Assembly (NCBI RefSeq): GCF_016765585.1
Contig: NZ_JAESWC010000001.1
Location: forward strand, 124,001-188,000
Length of the DNA: 64,000 nt
Direction: 5' to 3'
DNA from: Clostridium rhizosphaerae
GTDB taxonomy: Bacteria; Bacillota; Clostridia; Clostridiales; Clostridiaceae
Shown here: piece by piece, positions 34,888-42,560 of the stretch
Layout: each line of letters starts with the position of its first letter
Numbering within the stretch: position 1 is the stretch's first letter
Program-made: the position numbers and the translations under genes
Notes under the pieces: model-generated
The model's input: the letters and a program-made list of their open reading frames with translations, nothing else
What the model was told of the DNA's origin: nothing
The model's database searches: none

Positions 34888-36123
34888 TTGAAACGATTAT
34901 TATCTTTTATTCTATCTTTAATTATTGTATTTTCTTTAATCGGATGCAGCAGTAAGACTTCTAAAACCGCTGAAAACGTTGATCTTTCAAACTGGGATGC
35001 TGTTCTTAAGGCTTCTAAAGGAACAACTGTTACCTTCTATGGATGGGGTGGCAACGAGCTTACTAACAAATGGGTTGACAATTACCTTGCAAAAGCAGTT
35101 AAGAACAATTATGATATAACGCTTAAAAGAGTTCCCATGAACATTGATGATATCTTACATAAGCTTTTGGCTGAAAAACAGGCAGGAAGCAAGAACGGTT
35201 CAATCGATATAGTTTGGATAAATGGAGAAAACTTTTATAATGCAAAAAAAGCTAATTTGCTATATGGGCCTTTTTCTGAAAGCCTGCCAAACTTTAAAGA
35301 AAAGGTGGACACGGCTTCTCCTGAGGTTACTTATGACTTTGGATTTCCTGTGGAGGGCTATGAGGTACCTTTTGGAAAGGCACAGTTTGTTATGCTTTAT
35401 AATTCTGATAAAGTATCAAAAACCTTTAACAATACCAAGGAGCTTATGGATTTTGTTAAAAGCAATCAAGGGAAATTTACATACCCAGCCCCTCCCGACT
35501 TTACAGGAAGTGCTTTTGTAAGAACTATAATATGTAATCTGGTGGATCCTAATAAGCTTTCAGATATTAAAGCTGATAAGGCTGAAGTTCAAAAGGTTAT
35601 TCAGCCAGCCTTGGACTATTTAAATGAATTAAAACCTTATTTATGGAATAAGGGAAAGAGCTATCCTGCTACTATTGCTCAGCTTGATAGCATGTATTCT
35701 GATGGACAGCTTTTGGCCTCAATGACCTATAATCCTTATGGTACTACAAGCAGAATAGAAAACGGCGAGCTGCCATCTGGAACAAAGAGTTTGCTTTTAG
35801 ATAAGGGTACAGTAGGTAATACTCATTTCCTTGCAATTGCAGGAAATTCGCAGAATAAAGCCGGTGCAATGGCTGTTATTAATCAAATACTAAGTGCTGA
35901 AGCTCAGGCCCTTAAATATGATCCTAAAAACTGGGGAGATCTTCCTGTAATTTCTTATGATAAACTACAAACCGATGAGAAAAAACTTTTTGACAATATT
36001 AAGCTTGGACAGGATTCCATACCTCAGAATATAATGCTTCAGCAAAGAATTCCTGAGCTAAGAGCAGAACTTGTACCAATAATAGAAAAACTTTGGCTTG
36101 AAAATGTGGCAAAGGGAGATTAA
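34888..36123 (+). CDS. ABC transporter substrate-binding lipoprotein (YnjB-like)
   Basis: The 411-residue solute-binding protein has a lipobox (FSLIGC, Cys near 19) and the two-lobed binding fold of YnjB: TVTFYGWGGNELTNKWVDNY, IDIVWINGENFYNAKK and EVPFGKAQFVMLYNSDKV. The ligand is unknown; E. coli YnjB has been loosely linked to thiamine-like or sulfur compounds. The TTG start at 34888 has GGGGG seven bases upstream. It heads a four-gene importer operon plus a VTT gene. Confidence 0.88.
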   Translation: MKRLLSFILSLIIVFSLIGCSSKTSKTAENVDLSNWDAVLKASKGTTVTFYGWGGNELTNKWVDNYLAKAVKNNYDITLKRVPMNIDDILHKLLAEKQAGSKNGSIDIVWINGENFYNAKKANLLYGPFSESLPNFKEKVDTASPEVTYDFGFPVEGYEVPFGKAQFVMLYNSDKVSKTFNNTKELMDFVKSNQGKFTYPAPPDFTGSAFVRTIICNLVDPNKLSDIKADKAEVQKVIQPALDYLNELKPYLWNKGKSYPATIAQLDSMYSDGQLLASMTYNPYGTTSRIENGELPSGTKSLLLDKGTVGNTHFLAIAGNSQNKAGAMAVINQILSAEAQALKYDPKNWGDLPVISYDKLQTDEKKLFDNIKLGQDSIPQNIMLQQRIPELRAELVPIIEKLWLENVAKGD

Positions 36124-36124
36124 A

Positions 36125-36982
36125 TTGAAAGAAAAACTAAAACCTTATATACTTCTGCTGCCGGCGCTTGTCATAATTTTGGGCATACTTATTCCGGGAA
36201 TAATCAATGCTCTCTTTGAGAGCTTTGGTTATTCAAAAGCTTATGGAATGGGAAGTATAACTCTTAATTACTACAAGGAGATTTTGCTTGACGGTGATTT
36301 TATAAGTTCTTTAAGGTTTAGCCTTATAACTTCACTGACTTCCTCTCTTACAGCCTTAGTCTTAGGCACTGCTCTTGCTTTCTGTGTCTACATGAGCAGC
36401 AGCAGAAGAATCCTAGAAAAGTTTATTTTCAGGTTGCCTGTAATAGTACCTCATATTATAGCTGCTGCCGCAGCATTTAGTATTTTGTCTCAAAGCGGTA
36501 TTTTAGCAAGGCTGCTTTTTAAGCTTGGGCTTATAAAGACTATGGAAGACATGACTCTTTTTATTTTTGACAGGCAAGGTATTGGCATTATGCTAACCTA
36601 TCTTTGGAAGGAGATCCCTTTCACAGCGATGGTTGTGTATACTGTGCTAAAAGATATAAATGATAAGCTTTATATTGCCGCAAGGAATCTTGGAGCAACC
36701 AAAAGGCAGGTTTTCTTTCATGTAATGCTTCCCCTTTGCTTGCCTTCCATATTATCGGCTTTTGTAATCATATTTGCATTTTCCTTTGGAGCCTTTGAAG
36801 TTCCTTATCTCTTAGGACCTACTTTCCCAAAAGCTCTGCCAGTTAAGGCTTACATGGAATATACAGGTGCAGACCTAAGCAGCAGGCCTTATGCTATGGT
36901 TATAAACATAATACTTGCCTGTATTTCAACTATTTTAATATATATCTATTACAAAATCGTTAAAGCCTCTAAACAATATTAA
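36125..36982 (+). CDS. ABC transporter permease 1 (N-terminal half of YnjC)
   Basis: The 285-residue permease has six membrane segments and the EAA loop (AARNLGATKRQVFFHVMLPL) that contacts the ATPase. It matches the first half of the long fused E. coli YnjC; here the halves are separate genes. The TTG start at 36125 is one base after the preceding stop, with GGGAG inside the end of the binding-protein gene, so translation is coupled. Confidence 0.87.
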   Translation: MKEKLKPYILLLPALVIILGILIPGIINALFESFGYSKAYGMGSITLNYYKEILLDGDFISSLRFSLITSLTSSLTALVLGTALAFCVYMSSSRRILEKFIFRLPVIVPHIIAAAAAFSILSQSGILARLLFKLGLIKTMEDMTLFIFDRQGIGIMLTYLWKEIPFTAMVVYTVLKDINDKLYIAARNLGATKRQVFFHVMLPLCLPSILSAFVIIFAFSFGAFEVPYLLGPTFPKALPVKAYMEYTGADLSSRPYAMVINIILACISTILIYIYYKIVKASKQY

Positions 36983-36991
36983 AGACGTAAC

Positions 36992-37048
36992 AATACAGGA
37001 GGCATAGAAATTAATAATCTCTATGTGCAGCATAAGGAATACAGGAGG
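36992..37048 (+). repeat. Duplicated ribosome site with hairpin between the two permease genes
   Basis: AATACAGGAGG occurs at 36992-37002 and again at 37038-37048. Between them CATAGA and TCTATG form a small hairpin. The second copy is the ribosome site of the permease at 37054. The layout resembles the SD-flanked repeats, but the sequence is different. Confidence 0.5.
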
Positions 37049-37053
37049 GTTAT

Positions 37054-37863
37054 ATGAATAAAATATTTAAGCATACTGCAAATTGTTTTGCCTTAAGCTT
37101 TGCCTTTCTAGGTCTGCTCCCTATAGCTGTACTCCTCTTATGGAGTATTTCTGGCAAGTGGAACTGGCCAAATATTTTACCCCAAAATTATAACCTCAGA
37201 GCTTACAGGTATATATTAGAAAATGGTCATCAGCTGTTAAAAGTAGTTTTCTTCAGCATAGGACTTTCTCTCTCTGTAACCTTTATTACAATTTTATTCT
37301 CCATACCTGCTGCAAAAGCTCTTGGCACCTTCAACTTTAGGGGAAAGCGGCTTGTTGAGATACTTATTTTGACTCCACTTATAATTCCTTCAATAACTAT
37401 TGCTACAGGCATACACATATTTTTTATAAGGCTAGGTCTTGCAGATACCCTGCTGGGAGTTATTATAATTCATCTATTTCCATGTCTGCCCTATGGAATC
37501 AGGATTCTTAAAAATGTATATGAGGTAATCGGAAACAGCTATGAAGTTCAGGCTAGAGTTCTTGGTGCTTCAAGACTAAAAACTTTTTTAAACATCACTC
37601 TACCTCTTTTAATGCCTGCAATTGTTTCTGCTTCCAATCTTATATTTGTTGTGTCCTTTAGCCAGTATCTTCTTACGTTGATAATTGGCGGTGGCAAGGT
37701 TATGACTTTAGCAATTATTATGTTTCCTTTTATTCAAGATGGAGACCAGACTATGGCTGGGGCTCTCAGCATAGTTTTTATATCTGTTTCCTTTGTTTTT
37801 CTTCTTATATTTGAGAAAATGCTTAAGAACTACTATAAAATAGAAGGACATCTATACATTTAA
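37054..37863 (+). CDS. ABC transporter permease 2 (C-terminal half of YnjC)
   Basis: The 269-residue permease has six membrane segments and an EAA loop (ARVLGASRLKTFLNITLPLL). It pairs with permease 1 to form the channel. ACAGGAGGG six bases before the ATG is the second copy of a duplicated ribosome site. The ATPase gene follows after 12 bases. Confidence 0.88.
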   Translation: MNKIFKHTANCFALSFAFLGLLPIAVLLLWSISGKWNWPNILPQNYNLRAYRYILENGHQLLKVVFFSIGLSLSVTFITILFSIPAAKALGTFNFRGKRLVEILILTPLIIPSITIATGIHIFFIRLGLADTLLGVIIIHLFPCLPYGIRILKNVYEVIGNSYEVQARVLGASRLKTFLNITLPLLMPAIVSASNLIFVVSFSQYLLTLIIGGGKVMTLAIIMFPFIQDGDQTMAGALSIVFISVSFVFLLIFEKMLKNYYKIEGHLYI

Positions 37864-37875
37864 GGTGATTAAATT

Positions 37876-38931
37876 ATGAAGAAAATAGAACTTATTGATA
37901 TTTCCAAAAGCTTTAATGGGCAGAAGGTGCTTCGTTACATTAATCTTTCTGTTAAAGAAGGAGAATTTCTCTCTCTTCTTGGCCCATCCGGTTCTGGCAA
38001 GAGCACCTTGCTGAAAATCATAGCTGGAATTCATAAGATAGAAGCTGGCGATATACTTGTTGATGGCAAATCTATTAAGGAAGTTCCTATAAATAAGAGA
38101 GGAACCGTTATTGTTTTTCAGGAATCTCTGCTTTTTCCTCATTTAAATCTTGAGGAAAACATAGGCTTCGGACTTAAGATGGCTGGAGTTAATAAAAAAG
38201 TACGAACTGAAAAGGTCCAAGAAATAGTTGAGCTTCTAAAGCTTCAAGGCTGCGAAAAGAAATATTCTGACGAACTTTCCGGGGGACAAAGGCAGAGAGC
38301 TTCTATAGGAAGAGCCCTGGCTGTAAATCCAAGCCTGCTTCTTTTAGATGAACCCTTCTCGAGCCTTGATATAACTCTAAGGCAGGAAATGCGTGAGCTT
38401 ATTAGGAAGCTTCACCAAAAGCTTTACATCACTACTATTTTAGTTACTCATGACAAAGAAGAAGCTTTTATGCTTTCTGACAGAATTGCACTGCTGCTTA
38501 ATGGAAGTATTAATCAGTGCGATACTCCACAAAGAATTTATGAACGCCCTGAAAGCCTGGAGGCTGCTGATTTCCTTGGTGAAAAAAATTATATAGAAGG
38601 AACTATAGAAGATAGTGTATTCAACTGCTGTTTAGGAAGCTTTAATATAGGAGACAATTATGAAGTTTTAGGCAAAGGTTCCGCTCATTATAGAGGTGAA
38701 GTTACAGCAATGCTTCACAGGGAACATATACATATTTCTAAGGAAAAGCTCCCTGATTCTATTGAAGGAGTAATTTCCAGCTTAAGATATGCTGGCGATA
38801 GAAGTTATTATTCTATAACTGCTAAAGATATTGAACTAAAAGGTTTTACTTCAGACACAAATTTTTCTCAGATTAATTCTTTAGTAAGTGTAGTTTTAGA
38901 TTTTAGCAAAGCAGTATTTTATGCACGCTAG
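37876..38931 (+). CDS. ABC transporter ATP-binding protein (YnjD-like)
   Basis: The 351-residue ATPase has Walker A GPSGSGKST (near 38), the Q loop VFQESLLFP, signature LSGGQRQRASIGRAL (near 134), Walker B LLLLDEPFSSLD and the switch His in VTHDKEEAF. A C-terminal TOBE-like domain of about 120 residues is longer than in E. coli YnjD and may serve regulation. It powers uptake with the two permeases and the YnjB-like protein. Confidence 0.9.
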   Translation: MKKIELIDISKSFNGQKVLRYINLSVKEGEFLSLLGPSGSGKSTLLKIIAGIHKIEAGDILVDGKSIKEVPINKRGTVIVFQESLLFPHLNLEENIGFGLKMAGVNKKVRTEKVQEIVELLKLQGCEKKYSDELSGGQRQRASIGRALAVNPSLLLLDEPFSSLDITLRQEMRELIRKLHQKLYITTILVTHDKEEAFMLSDRIALLLNGSINQCDTPQRIYERPESLEAADFLGEKNYIEGTIEDSVFNCCLGSFNIGDNYEVLGKGSAHYRGEVTAMLHREHIHISKEKLPDSIEGVISSLRYAGDRSYYSITAKDIELKGFTSDTNFSQINSLVSVVLDFSKAVFYAR

Positions 38932-38973
38932 TTTGCTTTAAAGAGACTTTCATTAAAATTTGGAGGGATTATA

Positions 38974-39669
38974 TTGACGCTTAAAAAATCCACTTTAATC
39001 AAATTAGGTTTCCTGCTGCTAATTATTTGCCTTTATTTATTTGTTCCACAGGTAAATACAACGGTAAAGAAGCTAGTTGTTTTATTTTCCATGCTGGATA
39101 TAAGCACCATGAAGGAATATATTAAATCCTTTGGAGCATGGGCACCAGTTGTATCACTTGTACTTATGATGTTTCAATCCATTGCAGCACCTCTTCCTGC
39201 CTTTATAATAACCTTTGCTAATGCATGGCTGTTCGGTTGGTTCTTTGGCGCAATATTATCCTGGAGCGGTGCTATGCTTGGAGCCATCCTTTGCTATTAT
39301 ATCTCAAAGCTTTACGGAAGACCTGCTGCTGAAAAGTTTGTAGGCAAGAAAGCTCTTGATATCTCAGATAAATTTTTCAATAAGTACGGTCCTTATGCAA
39401 TCTTAATTGCAAGGCTTCTGCCTTTTATATCCTTTGATGCAGTTAGTTATGCTGCCGGACTTACTAGCATAAGTCTCTGGAGTTTTTTATGGTCCACAGG
39501 AATCGGACAACTCCCTGCAACAATTGTATATTCTGTACTAGGACAAAACATAGACAAGGCTTCCAAGCTTGGACTTTGGGTTATATGCGGAGTGGCGGCC
39601 CTAATTGCATTTGCGTTAGCGGTTAAAAAGTATATTGATGAAAAGCATAAAAATAAACAAAACTTCTAA
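38974..39669 (+). CDS. Second TVP38/TMEM64 (VTT domain) membrane protein
   Basis: The 231-residue VTT protein has APLPAFIITFANAWLFGWFF, SGAMLGAILCYYISKLYG and IARLLPFISFDAVSYAAGL. Its start is a TTG with GGAGGG six bases before. It is the last gene of the importer operon, 42 bp after the ATPase. The presence of two VTT genes in this locus, one per operon, suggests that both operons serve one process. Confidence 0.88.
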   Translation: MTLKKSTLIKLGFLLLIICLYLFVPQVNTTVKKLVVLFSMLDISTMKEYIKSFGAWAPVVSLVLMMFQSIAAPLPAFIITFANAWLFGWFFGAILSWSGAMLGAILCYYISKLYGRPAAEKFVGKKALDISDKFFNKYGPYAILIARLLPFISFDAVSYAAGLTSISLWSFLWSTGIGQLPATIVYSVLGQNIDKASKLGLWVICGVAALIAFALAVKKYIDEKHKNKQNF

Positions 39670-39690
39670 AAGAAAACAAGGCTCAGGAAT

Positions 39691-39720
39691 AAATGCTTAG
39701 TGTTGCAACACTAAGCATTT
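39691..39720 (+). terminator. Perfect 12-bp hairpin after the importer operon
   Basis: AAATGCTTAGTG and CACTAAGCATTT with a 6-base loop (TTGCAA), 21 bases after the VTT stop. The T-run is short. Probable terminator. Confidence 0.7.
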
Positions 39721-39724
39721 ATAG

Positions 39725-39780
39725 AAAAACCTCAATTACTTATGATACGGTTCTCCGTAAACTTATTATCGGAGGTTTTT
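39725..39780 (-). terminator. Terminator after arcA
   Basis: AAAAACCTC (39725-39733) and GAGGTTTTT (39772-39780) pair, with inner ACGG/CCGT pairing. On the minus strand the stem ends in TTTTT. It lies 27 bases past the arginine deiminase stop. Confidence 0.65.
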
Positions 39781-39807
39781 ACCTGTTTATTATCAAACTT
39801 TAAAATA

Positions 39808-41070
39808 CTAATACCTGATCTTGTTCTTGTTTTCTTTGCTAAATTTTTCCCTAATTAAAGGCATGCTCATACATCTTGGCCCTCCACGGCCTCTAGATAA
39901 TTCATAGGAATCAAACTCTAGCACTTCTATATTATTTTTCCTTAAGGTTTCGTTGGTTACATGATTACGATTATAACAAATTACTTTGCCGGGAGCTACA
40001 GCAAGTGTATTGCTTCCGTCATTCCATTGCTCTCTGCTTGCTGCAATGCGATCACCATTACCGCACCTTATTAGATTTACTGCGGTTAGGTTTAGATGTC
40101 TTTTCAATATACTAGACAACTCTTCATATTCATACTTTATTTTGATTTCATCATTTTTTCCTTTATGAATACTATATACATCTAAAGGGTCCTCAATACC
40201 GGAATATATAGTAAACTGATCATAATCCACCATAGTAAATACTGTATCTAAATGCATATAGGCTCTTGTTTTAGGAATATCAAAAGCTAAAACTGTTTCA
40301 AAAGGCTCCTCTGAACTTAACAGTTTATGTGCTAGCCTTTCAATTGCTATTGGTTCTGTTCTGTCACTTATTCCAATAGCTAAAACCTTATCAGAAAGAA
40401 CTAAAATATCTCCACCCTCAATTGGATGAGTTTTGTTTCTGTTATACCACCTTGGCACATTCTTGAATCTAGGATGATTATCAAATATATATTTTGCAAA
40501 TATAGTTTCTCTATTTCGTGTCTCATTGGCCATAACATTTAAAGAAATACCCGATCCAATAGATGCAAAAGGGTCCCTTTGAAAATACATATTAGGAATA
40601 GGATCCAGATAAAAAGGATATGGATTTTTAACCATATCACCCAGTGACTTGGGTTTAATATGATTAAGCTCTTCTTTTCTAATACCAGCTATGCATTTTC
40701 TTATTAGCTCCTGTGGTGAACAACCGCTAAACAGCTCAATAATAGCTTCCTGAAGCCCCTCAGTAACCACTTTTCCTTCTTCCATAAATTCTTTCAAAAA
40801 CTCATCTCTAACCTTATGGTCCTCTAAAATATCTGCCATAAGATCAGTAAGATATAGAACTTCTACACCTTCATTGCGCAAAATATCTGCAAATTGATTA
40901 TGCTCTTTTTTTGCCTGTTTTAAAAAAACAATTTCATCAAATAATAATCTTCTTAAATAATCCGGAACTATATTCTCAACCTCTTCTCCAGGGCAATGAA
41001 GAAGTACACACTTTAGATTTCCTATTTCACTATAAACAGAAATATTAGAATTAGAAACCACGAAATTCAT
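39808..41070 (-). CDS. arcA: Arginine deiminase
   Basis: The 420-residue enzyme converts arginine to citrulline and ammonia. Family hallmarks are FQRDPFASIG (substrate-binding Asp), HLDTVFTMVD with the catalytic His, and the nucleophile Cys400 in GRGGPRCMSMPL. Length matches the family. No arcB, arcC or arginine-ornithine antiporter gene lies nearby, so the pathway is split or the gene works alone. AAGGAAGGG lies directly before the ATG; a GTG three codons later is the alternative start. It is a single-gene unit. Confidence 0.95.
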   Translation of the reverse strand: MNFVVSNSNISVYSEIGNLKCVLLHCPGEEVENIVPDYLRRLLFDEIVFLKQAKKEHNQFADILRNEGVEVLYLTDLMADILEDHKVRDEFLKEFMEEGKVVTEGLQEAIIELFSGCSPQELIRKCIAGIRKEELNHIKPKSLGDMVKNPYPFYLDPIPNMYFQRDPFASIGSGISLNVMANETRNRETIFAKYIFDNHPRFKNVPRWYNRNKTHPIEGGDILVLSDKVLAIGISDRTEPIAIERLAHKLLSSEEPFETVLAFDIPKTRAYMHLDTVFTMVDYDQFTIYSGIEDPLDVYSIHKGKNDEIKIKYEYEELSSILKRHLNLTAVNLIRCGNGDRIAASREQWNDGSNTLAVAPGKVICYNRNHVTNETLRKNNIEVLEFDSYELSRGRGGPRCMSMPLIREKFSKENKNKIRY

Positions 41071-41347
41071 CCCTTCCTTTAGTAATCTAATCCTTAGTGT
41101 TCCGCTTTTCTTTAATATTATGTTTTAGGAAGTGTTTTACAGGGCATATAACTATCAGTAGGTTATGTTTAGAATGGCATTGGTATTAGTTTTAGGATGT
41201 ATGCATTTAGCAATATGAATATTTAAGTTATAAAAACCGCAGAATAATGGTATAAAGTAATTACTCTGAATACTTGAAGGATTTTATAGCAATCTATCGC
41301 GAATTAATCTATAATTAACTATGATATAAAAAACAGGAGGTGTTAAT

Positions 41348-41884
41348 ATTCCTAAATTACCTAGAAAAGAAAATTTATCTAATATATTCACATTTGGCAA
41401 TCTAATCTTTGGTGTGCTTTCTATACTAATGGCATCCGAGAGAAATTTCCTTTTTTCCAGTTTATTCATTCTTATTTCAGCCCTATTTGATAGATATGAC
41501 GGACGCGTTGCACGTTTTTTTGGAGTGGAAAATACTCTAGGAAAAGAGCTGGATTCACTGGCGGATGTAATATCATTTGGTGTGGCCCCGTCTGTGCTGA
41601 CATTCTATATTTGTAACCTTATTTCCTATTCTTTAATCGGGTATATTATAACTATTCTCATGCCGATAGCTGGAGCTTATAGGCTGGCAAGATATAATGC
41701 ATTTGATTTTAATGGGGTATTTACTGGAGTGCCTATTACTGTGGTTGGATGTTTTATGGCAGTATATTATCTTATTTATATTTTCATTAATGCAGCTATA
41801 ATGATTAATATTATTGTTATTGCAATAATATTATGTATTGCTTCGTATTTAATGATTAGCAACATCAAACTAAAAAAAATATAG
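41348..41884 (+). CDS. pssA: CDP-diacylglycerol-serine O-phosphatidyltransferase, ATT start
   Basis: The membrane enzyme makes phosphatidylserine from CDP-diacylglycerol and serine. The CDP-alcohol motif is complete (DRYDGRVARFFG, then KELDSLAD), and SFGVAPSVLTFY is typical of PssA. The first ATG (41414) lies inside the first membrane segment, while the frame continues upstream as PKLPRKENLSNIFTFGNLIFG, the expected N-terminus. An ATT at 41348 stands seven bases after a perfect AGGAGG, and no ATG, GTG or TTG lies between the in-frame stop at 41327 and 41414. I therefore take ATT as the start (178 residues). Confidence 0.85.
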   Translation: MPKLPRKENLSNIFTFGNLIFGVLSILMASERNFLFSSLFILISALFDRYDGRVARFFGVENTLGKELDSLADVISFGVAPSVLTFYICNLISYSLIGYIITILMPIAGAYRLARYNAFDFNGVFTGVPITVVGCFMAVYYLIYIFINAAIMINIIVIAIILCIASYLMISNIKLKKI

Positions 41885-42021
41885 TAATTAATTCACTTTT
41901 GCTCAAAAACAATTATGGATGTGAAACAATAATTAAGGGTAAGCCACTGGCATGCCCTTTAATTCTTTACGATAAGCAAAAGTTATAATTCTATTCTTAT
42001 AAATTTTATAAGCAACTAAAT

Positions 42022-42402
42022 ATGAAACAGAAAAAGTACAGTTCAAAATTAACAGCAGTTCCACCAATAATGAACGTAAGTTTGGATCCATTCACATTCT
42101 GGGCCACACTTATGTTGGCTTTTAGCTATTTCTGCTTTGCCGTCGGCGTCTCCTATCCGATTTATCTCAAATTTTCCTTTGCGAAAGCCTACGTTTTCAC
42201 GATGCTACCGATGTACGTAATCGCGGTGTTAATCTTATTCATGACGAAAAAAACGAATTTCATTAGCAATCTAGGCCAAGTCATGCGGTATTTCACGGAA
42301 AATCAAGTTCTGATCCCCATATTTGGCATTCTGATCGGACTGGTGTTACTGACAATTTCTGCACTGATTGCAAACCTGATCTACATGAAAAAAGAAATCT
42401 GA
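42022..42402 (+). pseudogene. C-terminal fragment of an ABC-2 type permease, foreign composition
   Basis: The 126-residue open frame has three membrane segments and reads like the last third of an ABC-2 transporter permease (MNVSLDPFTFWATLMLAF, then VSYPIYLKFSFAKAYVFTML). There is no ribosome site and no N-terminal part. The GC content is clearly above the surrounding DNA, and codons such as GTC, GGC and CCG are unusually common. The segment is flanked by 13-bp direct repeats CACTTTTGCTCAA at 41894 and 42497. It is probably a transferred gene remnant. Confidence 0.6.
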
Positions 42403-42469
42403 GGAAAGAAGGATTATAAATGGCATCATCAAAAATCTCTATTTCTTCTATAAAACCCCACAAAAAATA

Positions 42470-42496
42470 GGGCTGAAAAATGCACTTTTTCAGCCC
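42470..42496 (-). terminator. Terminator after helD
   Basis: GGGCTGAAAAA and TTTTTCAGCCC with a 5-base loop; on the minus strand TATTTTTTG follows. It lies 64 bases past the helD stop. Confidence 0.75.
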
Positions 42497-42560
42497 CACT
42501 TTTGCTCAATTTTTACTTCGAAACCACAACAGATTGAGGTAAGGTTCTCAATAGTTAATC

